DNA from: Candidatus Sulfurimonas marisnigri
Lineage (GTDB): Bacteria; Campylobacterota; Campylobacteria; Campylobacterales; Sulfurimonadaceae
Assembly (NCBI RefSeq): GCF_015265475.1
Contig: NZ_CP054493.1
Location: 310,001-374,000 of the forward strand
Reading direction: 5' to 3'
Length of the DNA: 64,000 bases
Made by a program: the position numbers and the translations under genes. Of the stretch, positions 35,694 through 44,295 are shown piece by piece. How positions within the stretch are numbered: position 1 is the stretch's first letter; every line of letters starts with the position of its first letter. The notes under the pieces are model-generated. The model was not told the origin of the DNA. It searched no databases and saw only the letters and a program-made list of their open reading frames with translations.

Positions 35694-38600
35694 ATGATTC
35701 TCCTGTTTGTTCTAGTTGCATTTGTATCTTTTGTGACTGTATCTGTATCATGTGCACCGCTCCACTCTCCACCTATTTTTTCAAACTCTACTGAGAACTG
35801 GTTTCTTGTAGCTGTTGGGTCATCTTTGTTGTAGATTAACCAGCCGGATGGATTGTTATGCATCGTTGTTTTGTATGGATAACCTTTTGTTTCATCATAT
35901 TCAAGTGTTGCAGTTGCTGGCGGTGGAAAAACATCGTTTTGTGCTGTAACATCTACTATATCATCGGCTGCATTAAGCGGAGTGGCATCATTTTGTTGAA
36001 CAGTGCCAATATTTCCATTATTTGTAGTATTATGCTCCTCATTTATATACCATCTTAAATCATCAGTCCTACTAGAGTTAAAACCTTGTTGAAGTAAAGC
36101 TTTATCGCATGTATTAATACCTATAGTATCAAAGCAATAAACTTCATAGTAGATATTTGCTGTTCCACTATCTCCCTCATACCTCTGTCTTGAAGCATGT
36201 GAGCGACCATAATAGTGTTTGATAGTTTGATTTAAATCTTTAACACCCTGAGTAGTTTTTGTTGCTGTTAAATCAGCATTCATGGTGCAGTTTGCCGGAG
36301 TAGTACAATCAGCGTTGTATGAGCTGAATGTTAACTCTTCAGGATTCATTACCGTATCTCTTGTTCTGTCAAAATTTAGATTTAAGTTTGTGTTTACACT
36401 GCCATTATTTGATTGGTTGAAGTCACTAGCTAAAATAGAAATAGTGCCAATTATATTGTTCATAGTGCCATTTTGGTCATTTGCCGGTAAATCTGAATTG
36501 TGATATATATATTTGTAATCAACTGCCCCTGAAATTGCTGATTTGCTGATATTTAAATCTATTGGCTGTGCATAACAGTTGTTTACAAAATTACTAAGAC
36601 CTATGTTGTTCTCACCTCTTGCAGTTATAGTGCCATTTAAGTGAAAAGACATCTCCTCATCATTATCTAACCCTGTCATGTCTGACATGTAGATAAAAGT
36701 ATTTGCATTAAACAGTGTGTTGTTATTTTCTCCATGTGATTGTGTAACTCCTGACATGTCAAATTTATATGGATGAAATTCTAGATTATAGTCTCTGTAT
36801 TTTAGGGTTGAACCGCTACTGTCATGGTTACTGCTGATATTACACCCATTTTGAGGGGTAAGAGCTGTAGATGAAGCAGCTACTGATTTAGTTGCTGAGC
36901 TATTAACTACACAGTCAGCTCCACCAAGAAAATATGTTCCAGCGTGATGAGCTGGCTGTGTATTATCAACTGTTGTCCATGTAGTGTCTGTAATGTTTAA
37001 TCCATACTCTCCAACTTGATTCAGGGATGAGTTAATATCAACCGAACCATTAACAAATCTCATAGGAATCGATACATTACTATCATCATTACACCCTGTT
37101 GGTGCCCCACTAGGTGACCATGCATACTTAACACTGTCTGTAAATGCAGAGTCAAAAGTTTTTGTGTACCCAGATGATGAGTTGTTGTTTAGATGGTTTG
37201 TAGCATTGATTTTTAAGCTATAGTCATACCCTGCTGCAAGTTCAGTTTGAACTGTAGATGGTGTCACAACCCCAGATACATCATCAGCAATTCTAAGTTG
37301 GGAAGCTGGATTTGTTTGGTTTTGATCATCTATTTTAATCATAAATGCTTCAGGACGCAGAGCAAAGTTGTCTCTTGAACATATGAATCTTGTATTGGTA
37401 CCGTATATGCATTCCATACAAGCTTGAATATGTTTCTGGGATATAAAGTTGCCTGAATTTCCACATGCTTGAGCAGCTTGAGTTGCAATACTAGTTTGAG
37501 TTGCGTTTAGTGGGTACACAACAGGTTTGCTACAAGCACCAACAACTTGAACAATTTCCGAAAAGTTTTCTATTTTTTGTTCATTTTGTGCATTTGGTGG
37601 CCAGCTTAGTTGTACTAACGAATCATTACCATCATTACTGACAGGAAAAGACAATCTAAAGGCTGCATTTTGTCTAGAATTTTGATAAAACTCCGCACTA
37701 GAAGTGATAGTATTATTGAGTCCAATAGCAGCTTCCAGTGCTGCAGAGTCAAACATTGTAGAAGTGCTGTCATTTAGAAAAACCCAAATCTTTTCACTTA
37801 TAGAACTCTCTATTTCTTCACAAGACGCATAAGTGTCATGAAAAACACCTGCGTCTATGAGCTCAACAGCAACAAGTGTGGACGTAGCATTTAATTCATC
37901 AAAATTATTTTTATTCATTGACAGTACTTTAAAATTACCAGCTCTACTTGTTACTTGAGTAGGTAAATTATAGTACCTGTTTGTTCCTCCAGCATCATAG
38001 TCATAATAATCATTATGAACTACATTGAACCTTCCACTAGTTGGTTCATAGTTGAAGTTTGATTCAGAACACATTGACATTTGAGAACCAAGTTGTAGTG
38101 TATATGGTGTAGTTACTCCAGCGACAGTTATGTTATATCTAGCTTGAACATTTATAGGAATATCAATAGTTGATGTCGTTGGGTCAATACTGTAATAAAT
38201 ATAGAAATGTTCATTTGAATTAATGCTTCCAATATCTATATTTTTTATGTTATCACCACCTAAGTCGTTTCCTATTGTTACATCAGTACCGTCTGCCAAG
38301 TTATTTGGAGTTATATCACCTATTTTCGCTAGTTTAGTAGAATTTGATATATAGTTAGCTTGAGAGGTGTTAATATCTGCAATATCTACAAACATATCTG
38401 AGACAATTATGTCTGAGTCAACGAGATTCCTTATAAAAATTGTTGTCTCAATAGGTTCACCAGATATAATAGTTCCTGAAATTCTTGGATTTTCTGTTCC
38501 ATTATTATCTTCTGTAAAATAGGAATTTTGTTGTTTATAGGCATAGTCATAACAAAACTTAGGTTCATAAAGTGTGGTTGAAAAAACAATAAAAGCCAAA

Positions 38601-40072
38601 TTGTATAAGTCACCATTGTTACTAAAACGAAAACTTGTTGAGGTTTGAGCATTTTTTAAAAAAGAGCTAATATCCATAGTGTCAATATCAGCTCCTAGAT
38701 TATCTGCGTGATTAGGATTTCTAACAAGAGTATCTACTCCAAGATGGCTAATAGTTGAGTTGAATTGATTACCCGCCGGGTTTAGAAAATCTGTGATGTT
38801 TTCAAGAGTGTCACTATTATTAGCATTTTGCATTTGAAAAAGTTCACCAGTACTACAACAACCAAGTTTATCACCATCAACAGTGAAAAATGATGCAGTT
38901 GAGTTTACAGGCCCACTTCTAGGAGTTAAAAAGCCAGTTATCGGAACATCTACTATTTCACCATTGTCAACAACTTGAAAACCATGAAAGATAGAGACAT
39001 TCTTAAGGGCTAACTGCCCTGACGAATCTTTGTAAACTGTAACTAAAGACCATGCACCAACAGCACCCCAAGCATCTATTTGACCTTCTGAGGCTACAAG
39101 GTTAGCAACTGTGTATGTACCTTCTCCTCCACTTTTAACAATATTTGTAACATCATAGGATGCAGAGTATAATATTCTGTTATTGCTATCTTGTGGCACA
39201 TAGTGTAAATCAGATGAAGAAAGGCTTTGATAAGCACCACTGGGAGCTTTGAATTTAATAGTATGTGCTATTGAAACGGCATTGTTAAACTTATCATCAT
39301 CCGTTCCTAGTGCTCCTCCAGTAATATTGGTATTTTGACATGTTCCACCTACTGTGGCACCTGTGTCATCACAAATATGACCTTGCCAATATAGTCTTGA
39401 GTAAACAATTTCATATCCTACATTACCTAAGTCTAAATCTGCACTAGAGGAATTGAACGTAGTCGCATCAGCATCAATATCATTAAAAACCATATTGTAA
39501 GCATTGTTACGGTCAGTTGGAGAACCTGTTGTATTTTTCCATAAAATACCATTACCAATTACTTTAGTGTCACCATAAATATCAAACGATTCTCTTAGTA
39601 AAATTGACTCTTCTGCTTCTATCCCTGTTACTCCTAGTGCAGTTACTGGAGGGAGAACAGAAGCCAATGCAAATGTTATAGCATAGTTTTGGTTCGAATT
39701 TTGACCTGGGGCTTGAACGCTTACATAAATAATATCATTTTGAGACACGATAAGGTTGTAATTAGTCATTGTTGCATCAGTAGCTTGGGTGTCTGGCATA
39801 CTTGTGCCACTTGCTTCAAACCTAACTGTGGCATCACCAGTTAAAGAAATGCTAAAATTACCATCTTCATTTATTGTTATAGTATATCTGTCGTGGTCAT
39901 TTCCTTTTACTGTCCCATTTTGTGTTACTGGTGCACTAGTATCTATAACAAGTGCTGTATCACTAAAAGTGTCTGCTTTTAGTTCTGAAAAAAAACTACC
40001 CATTACTAAAAATATTGAAATGATGTTTAGTAGTGGAATGAAAATCATTTGTTTGTTATTAGAATTTTTCAC
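35687..40072 (-). CDS. Giant secreted MshQ-like protein, probable pilus-associated adhesin
   Basis: A 1461-residue secreted protein with a signal region at the N-terminus (hydrophobic about 10-28, cleavage near LKA-DT). Residues about 40-130 look like a PPC-type beta domain (DRYTITINEDGNFSISLTGD). The middle is Asn/Thr/Ser-rich and beta-rich. The C-terminal half has FALRPEAFMIKI and a final WLIYNKDDP...FSVEF segment that resembles the end of MshQ-type (DUF6701) proteins. It starts at GTG, 7 nt after AAGGGG. Its gene leads an operon with three pilin-like genes, which fits a tip adhesin carried on a type IV pilus; that is inference. No LPXTG or RTX sites were seen. Confidence 0.75.
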   Translation of the reverse strand: MKNSNNKQMIFIPLLNIISIFLVMGSFFSELKADTFSDTALVIDTSAPVTQNGTVKGNDHDRYTITINEDGNFSISLTGDATVRFEASGTSMPDTQATDATMTNYNLIVSQNDIIYVSVQAPGQNSNQNYAITFALASVLPPVTALGVTGIEAEESILLRESFDIYGDTKVIGNGILWKNTTGSPTDRNNAYNMVFNDIDADATTFNSSSADLDLGNVGYEIVYSRLYWQGHICDDTGATVGGTCQNTNITGGALGTDDDKFNNAVSIAHTIKFKAPSGAYQSLSSSDLHYVPQDSNNRILYSASYDVTNIVKSGGEGTYTVANLVASEGQIDAWGAVGAWSLVTVYKDSSGQLALKNVSIFHGFQVVDNGEIVDVPITGFLTPRSGPVNSTASFFTVDGDKLGCCSTGELFQMQNANNSDTLENITDFLNPAGNQFNSTISHLGVDTLVRNPNHADNLGADIDTMDISSFLKNAQTSTSFRFSNNGDLYNLAFIVFSTTLYEPKFCYDYAYKQQNSYFTEDNNGTENPRISGTIISGEPIETTIFIRNLVDSDIIVSDMFVDIADINTSQANYISNSTKLAKIGDITPNNLADGTDVTIGNDLGGDNIKNIDIGSINSNEHFYIYYSIDPTTSTIDIPINVQARYNITVAGVTTPYTLQLGSQMSMCSESNFNYEPTSGRFNVVHNDYYDYDAGGTNRYYNLPTQVTSRAGNFKVLSMNKNNFDELNATSTLVAVELIDAGVFHDTYASCEEIESSISEKIWVFLNDSTSTMFDSAALEAAIGLNNTITSSAEFYQNSRQNAAFRLSFPVSNDGNDSLVQLSWPPNAQNEQKIENFSEIVQVVGACSKPVVYPLNATQTSIATQAAQACGNSGNFISQKHIQACMECIYGTNTRFICSRDNFALRPEAFMIKIDDQNQTNPASQLRIADDVSGVVTPSTVQTELAAGYDYSLKINATNHLNNNSSSGYTKTFDSAFTDSVKYAWSPSGAPTGCNDDSNVSIPMRFVNGSVDINSSLNQVGEYGLNITDTTWTTVDNTQPAHHAGTYFLGGADCVVNSSATKSVAASSTALTPQNGCNISSNHDSSGSTLKYRDYNLEFHPYKFDMSGVTQSHGENNNTLFNANTFIYMSDMTGLDNDEEMSFHLNGTITARGENNIGLSNFVNNCYAQPIDLNISKSAISGAVDYKYIYHNSDLPANDQNGTMNNIIGTISILASDFNQSNNGSVNTNLNLNFDRTRDTVMNPEELTFSSYNADCTTPANCTMNADLTATKTTQGVKDLNQTIKHYYGRSHASRQRYEGDSGTANIYYEVYCFDTIGINTCDKALLQQGFNSSRTDDLRWYINEEHNTTNNGNIGTVQQNDATPLNAADDIVDVTAQNDVFPPPATATLEYDETKGYPYKTTMHNNPSGWLIYNKDDPTATRNQFSVEFEKIGGEWSGAHDTDTVTKDTNATRTNRRIMW

Positions 40073-40240
40073 AATAAGCCCCTTGTAAAGCAGAAAAATA
40101 AGTGCACCAAAAGCCTAGGCTCACTCACAATTTAGTTATCAATCCTTGATTGTACTCCAATTAAAGTTATAGTTATATAAAAGTTTTTTAGCATAGATGT
40201 TGTTTGAAGAAGTGATAGCAAAGGCCAAATAAATTTTGTT
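40073..40240. promoter_or_regulatory. Leader/promoter region of the MshQ-like/pilin operon
   Basis: This 168-nt gap separates the adhesin start from fliW. It contains a 10-bp palindrome AGCCTAGGCT (40112-40121), a GTGCAC palindrome (40102-40107), and flanking AGTG/CACT that could extend the pairing. AAGGGG before the GTG is the ribosome-binding site. On the minus strand a TACAAT box lies near 40150. Next to the fliW end is an AT-only inverted repeat. I found no known riboswitch consensus in it. Confidence 0.4.
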
Positions 40241-40624
40241 TTATTTAGCTTGTAAAAAAGTAGATATTTTCTCTGCAACGCCATATCTAGTAGATTCTGG
40301 TAAAATTATTTGTGTTGCTTTGTTGTTGTCGGTATTAAAGATGATTGGACCTATAAAGTTTACGACAGAATCTTCTATAGGTGTTTGTATAAGAACTATA
40401 TTTAAAATAAGAAGGTTTGAGTCTTTGTTTGCTCCCAGCAACTCTTGGGTGTTTTCAGTCACTTCAAAATCATAATCTCTCAAAATAAACGGGTCAATCA
40501 GAGTGAAGGAGATATGTTTATCAGTAGTAGATTGCATTTTCATAAAAATATCATCAATTTTTTCTAATGTTACTTGTTTTAAATCTTCAAAGCCTAAGAT
40601 AGGCGCACATATATCAAATTGCAT
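40241..40624 (-). CDS. fliW: Flagellar assembly factor FliW
   Basis: A 127-residue protein of the FliW family, which binds flagellin and CsrA and so couples flagellin synthesis to assembly. FDICAPILGFED at the start, FTLIDPFILRDYDFEV and LIQTPIEDSVVNFIGPIIFN are typical. An in-frame start at 40660 exists, but the ATG at 40624 has GGGGA just upstream and matches the family N-terminus. No csrA or flagellin gene lies nearby. Confidence 0.9.
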   Translation of the reverse strand: MQFDICAPILGFEDLKQVTLEKIDDIFMKMQSTTDKHISFTLIDPFILRDYDFEVTENTQELLGANKDSNLLILNIVLIQTPIEDSVVNFIGPIIFNTDNNKATQIILPESTRYGVAEKISTFLQAK

Positions 40625-40757
40625 AAAAATCCCCAGTTTGTAATTTTGTGATTGTATCACTTAACGGATAAATAAAGCATAAAATGTACCTAGTTTAATG
40701 AGTGTTATATATCTTTTGGATAAAATATCAACTTATTTACAAGTAGGAAATTATTTT

Positions 40758-41516
40758 ATGAAATTAAAAAGTTATTTAGTAGCCAGTTCGGTTATATTAA
40801 TTGCGTTATTTACAGGCTGTGCAAAAGAGGTTGAAGAGTACAACAAACCAGCAATGTATTGGTACTCTAAGATCGTTCAGCAAATATCTCAAGGTGATTT
40901 AGAAAAAGCAGATAGCTATTATAGTTCTCTGCAGGGTGAGCACATAGGTTCTCCTCTCTTGCCAGAGGCAACCATGATTTTAGCAATAACTCACATGCAG
41001 TACGAAGAGTATCTTTTAAGTGAGCATTTTTTAGATGAGTATATAAAAAGATATGCAACTCAAAATGAAAAAGAAGAAGCAGAGTTTTTAAAAATAAAAG
41101 CGAAATATATGGCTCTTCCAAACCCAAGACGTGATCAGGCTTTGATAGACTTAGCAATCAAAGAGGGTGAAACATTTAAGTTACAATATCCAAACTCTAT
41201 GTATATAGAAGTTATAAACTCTATGCTTATTAGATTAGAACTTGCACAAGCTGCACTTAATGAGACAATAGTTGACCTTTATAATAGACTTGATAAACCA
41301 AAAAGTGCTGAGTATTATAAAAACATTAAGCCACAAGATTGGATAGTATGGAATGATATTCAAAGAGCAAATACATCTTGGTATCGTGAGTGGTTTGAAG
41401 GTGATGGCACTTCTAGCTGGTATGAGTTTTTAATACCAGATACACAAAGTGTTGTCTCAAGAAATTCTATATCAGAAGAAGATAAAATAGTAGGAGAAAA
41501 TAATGAAACTAAGTGA
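40758..41516 (+). CDS. bamD: Outer membrane assembly lipoprotein BamD
   Basis: A 252-residue lipoprotein with lipobox LFTGC (Cys about 21). The body is made of TPR-like helices (YWYSKIVQQISQGDLEKADSYYSSL, MQYEEYLLSEHFLDEYI), as in BamD of the outer-membrane beta-barrel insertion complex. The frame opens at 40698, but the ATG at 40758 has AGGA upstream and gives a proper signal peptide. It overlaps lon by 14 nt, a conserved pairing in this group. Confidence 0.9.
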   Translation: MKLKSYLVASSVILIALFTGCAKEVEEYNKPAMYWYSKIVQQISQGDLEKADSYYSSLQGEHIGSPLLPEATMILAITHMQYEEYLLSEHFLDEYIKRYATQNEKEEAEFLKIKAKYMALPNPRRDQALIDLAIKEGETFKLQYPNSMYIEVINSMLIRLELAQAALNETIVDLYNRLDKPKSAEYYKNIKPQDWIVWNDIQRANTSWYREWFEGDGTSSWYEFLIPDTQSVVSRNSISEEDKIVGENNETK

Positions 41517-43914
41517 TTATGGAAGTTTTCCAGCAAGTATACCAGTTATAGCAGAGGATGAACTATTCTTATATCCATTTATGATATCACCTCTTTTTTT
41601 AAGTGATGCAAATAATATCGAAGCAGCGACGAGGGCGATAGAGGAGAGCACTTTAGTTATAGTATGTCCAACTAAACCTTCAAAAGAGGGTGAGCGTGAG
41701 TTCGAGTCACTTTATGATGCAGGTGTTGTTGGCTCTATTATGAGAAAAGTCGCACTTCCAGATGGTAGGGTGAAAGTTCTTTTCCAAGGTCTTGCGCGAG
41801 CAAAGGTATTTGGCAAAGTAGGAGACAATCCTCTAGTCGTTGATGTAGATATTATTGAGCCAACAAGTGTAGACTCCCTTAAAATTGATGCAATTTTAGA
41901 GATAGTTCGTGAAAAGGTTAGAACACTATCTAGTGTTAGTAACTATTTTCCACCGGATTTACTAAGAACAATAGAAGAAAATCATGACCATAATCGTATA
42001 ATTGACCTTATTTGTTCAACAATAAAACTAAAAAAAGATCAAGCGTATGGTCTTTTTGTGGAGTCAAATACTGAGAAGAGATTTTTGGATTTAATTGAGC
42101 ACCTTATAGATGAAATTGAGGCAAATAAACTTCAAAAAGAGATCCGTTCAAAAGTTCATACGCATATAGAACAGGTGAACAAAGAGTACTTCCTAAAAGA
42201 GCAGTTAAAGCAGATTCAAAAAGAGCTTGGCAGTGATACTTCAAGAGATGAAGAGATGGATGAGTACAGAAGCAAGCTGGCAGCCAAAAAAGAGAAAATG
42301 AGCGAAGAGTCTTATAAAGAGGTTAGCAAGCAGATAGAGAGGTTCTCACGTATGCATCCTGACTCATCTGATGCATCAATGACACAAACATATCTTGATT
42401 GGGTTTTAGCTATTCCTTTTGGTGAAGAGAGTAAAAGAGCGCTTAGAATTAGTGATGTAGAAAATCAACTAGATAAAGACCATTTCTCACTAGAGAAACC
42501 TAAAGAGAGAGTAGCAGAATTTTTTGCTGTTAAAGAGTTGATGGAGTTGAGAGGAGTAAAAGGTAATTCTGGAGCAATTTTATGTTTCTCAGGACCTCCT
42601 GGTGTTGGTAAAACGTCACTTGCCAACTCTATTGCAAAAGCACTCAAACGTCCACTTGTGAGAATTGCACTTGGTGGTTTAGAAGATGTTAATGAGTTAA
42701 GGGGACACAGACGAACTTATGTTGGTGCAATGCCCGGTAGAATAACACAAGGGCTTATCGATGCAAAGAAGATGAACCCTGTAATTGTTTTGGATGAGAT
42801 AGATAAAGTGTCAAAAACAGGAAGAGGAGATCCAACCGCAGCACTTTTGGAGATTTTAGACCCTGAACAGAATAAAGAATTTCGTGACTATTATCTGAAT
42901 TTCAATATTGACCTAACGAAAGTTATTTTTATTGCTACAGCAAACGATGTTGGTAAGATTCCGGCACCACTTCGTGACAGAATGGAATTTATAACAATTA
43001 GCTCATATACTCCTCAGGAAAAGTTTGAGATTGCTTTAAGATACCTTGTTCCTCAAGAACTTAAAAAACATGGACTTAAAAAGAGTGAAGTAAGCATATC
43101 TAATCCAGCGCTAAAAGAACTTATCCATAGTTATACACGTGAAGCTGGAGTGAGAAATCTTCGTAGACGTATTGCCAATATGTGTAGAAAAATTGCCAGA
43201 GAAATTTTGGAGAATCCAGAGATAACAAAAGTCTCTTTAACTCTAAAAAACCTAAAAGATTATTTTGACAAGACTGTATTTGAGATAGAAAAAACAACAA
43301 AAATTCCTGTAGTTGGCGTAGTAAACGGTCTTGCATGGACAGCAGTTGGTGGAGATGTTTTAAAAATAGAGAGTATCCGAATCAAGGGCAAAGGGACAAT
43401 GCAACTAACTGGTAGTCTCGGTGAAGTAATGAAAGAGTCAGCAAGAATAGCTTTTAGTGTTGTTAAAACATTAATAGACACCAAAAAACTAAAGATAGAT
43501 TCTCCAAATATTCCACTTACATTTAAAGAGGCTGAAGACGCTATAAGAGTGGACTCAAGCGAAGTATATAAGCGCTATGACTTACATGTGCATGTACCTG
43601 ATGGAGCAACTCCAAAAGATGGACCAAGTGCTGGAATAGCTATGGTAAGTGTAATTTCATCTATATTAAGTTCTAGAAAAATTCGTTCAGAAATTGCTAT
43701 GACGGGTGAAGTTTCACTAAGTGGAGATGTATTGCCAATTGGCGGACTTAGAGAGAAACTTATCGCTGCACATAAAGCTGGAATGAGTAAAGTATTAATA
43801 CCATCAAAAAATTATGATAGAGATTTAGAAGATATTCCCAAAGAGGTCAGAGACTCTTTAGAAATAATTGGAGTAAGTAGAGTAGAGGAAGTGCTAGATC
43901 ATATTCTTGTTTAA
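41503..43914 (+). CDS. lon: ATP-dependent protease La (Lon)
   Basis: An 803-residue AAA+ protease. The N-terminal LON domain (about 10-200) is followed by a coiled region, the AAA+ module with Walker A GPPGVGKTSL (about 367), Walker B VIVLDEID and VGAMPGRI, and a C-terminal Ser/Lys protease with the catalytic Ser in DGPSAGIAM (about 705) and Lys in LREKLIAAHKAGM. TAGGAG precedes the ATG. It degrades misfolded and regulatory proteins. It ends in a 4-nt convergent overlap with the regulator gene at 43911. Confidence 0.97.
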   Translation: MKLSDYGSFPASIPVIAEDELFLYPFMISPLFLSDANNIEAATRAIEESTLVIVCPTKPSKEGEREFESLYDAGVVGSIMRKVALPDGRVKVLFQGLARAKVFGKVGDNPLVVDVDIIEPTSVDSLKIDAILEIVREKVRTLSSVSNYFPPDLLRTIEENHDHNRIIDLICSTIKLKKDQAYGLFVESNTEKRFLDLIEHLIDEIEANKLQKEIRSKVHTHIEQVNKEYFLKEQLKQIQKELGSDTSRDEEMDEYRSKLAAKKEKMSEESYKEVSKQIERFSRMHPDSSDASMTQTYLDWVLAIPFGEESKRALRISDVENQLDKDHFSLEKPKERVAEFFAVKELMELRGVKGNSGAILCFSGPPGVGKTSLANSIAKALKRPLVRIALGGLEDVNELRGHRRTYVGAMPGRITQGLIDAKKMNPVIVLDEIDKVSKTGRGDPTAALLEILDPEQNKEFRDYYLNFNIDLTKVIFIATANDVGKIPAPLRDRMEFITISSYTPQEKFEIALRYLVPQELKKHGLKKSEVSISNPALKELIHSYTREAGVRNLRRRIANMCRKIAREILENPEITKVSLTLKNLKDYFDKTVFEIEKTTKIPVVGVVNGLAWTAVGGDVLKIESIRIKGKGTMQLTGSLGEVMKESARIAFSVVKTLIDTKKLKIDSPNIPLTFKEAEDAIRVDSSEVYKRYDLHVHVPDGATPKDGPSAGIAMVSVISSILSSRKIRSEIAMTGEVSLSGDVLPIGGLREKLIAAHKAGMSKVLIPSKNYDRDLEDIPKEVRDSLEIIGVSRVEEVLDHILV

Positions 43915-44285
43915 ATTATTAAAGAGTTTATTTTTTCAACTAGGTCATTATTTCTAATTGGCTTCATTAAAAAACCATTAGCACCAAGCTCTAGTGCTTC
44001 TGTTTTTTTAGTTTCATCAGTAGTCAGTACTATTATTGGCATTTGCTTTATATTATCATCGGAACGAACTACTTTAAGCATCTCCAGCCCATTCATAACA
44101 GGCATAATTATATCAAGCAGTACTAAATCAATATCATCTCTAGATTTTATTTGACCTATAGCATCTGATCCATTTTTTGCTTCAATAACTTCTTTTACAT
44201 CTTGGTTTTTCATAAGCATTGACTTGAGTAGTTTTAGATTTATTAAATCATCATCAACTGCTAAAATAACTAATTCTTTTGACAT
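43911..44285 (-). CDS. CheY-like response regulator
   Basis: A 124-residue lone receiver domain: acidic pair in LAVDDDLINLKLL, phospho-acceptor Asp in LVLLDIIMPVMNG, Thr in VLTTD and Lys in LMKPIRN. It lies 10 nt downstream of the NIT-type hybrid kinase, so it is probably the output of that phosphorelay. Its end overlaps the convergent lon gene by 4 nt. Confidence 0.92.
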   Translation of the reverse strand: MSKELVILAVDDDLINLKLLKSMLMKNQDVKEVIEAKNGSDAIGQIKSRDDIDLVLLDIIMPVMNGLEMLKVVRSDDNIKQMPIIVLTTDETKKTEALELGANGFLMKPIRNNDLVEKINSLII

Positions 44286-44295
44286 ATTTTACCTT

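Noticed and set aside
39789-40088. Plus-strand open frame of 99 codons over the start of the giant adhesin gene
   Set aside because: It lies opposite a long coding frame and has no ribosome-binding site.
40073-40240. Possible c-di-GMP riboswitch upstream of the adhesin gene
   Set aside because: I looked for the conserved core of the GEMM-type riboswitch on the minus strand and did not see it.
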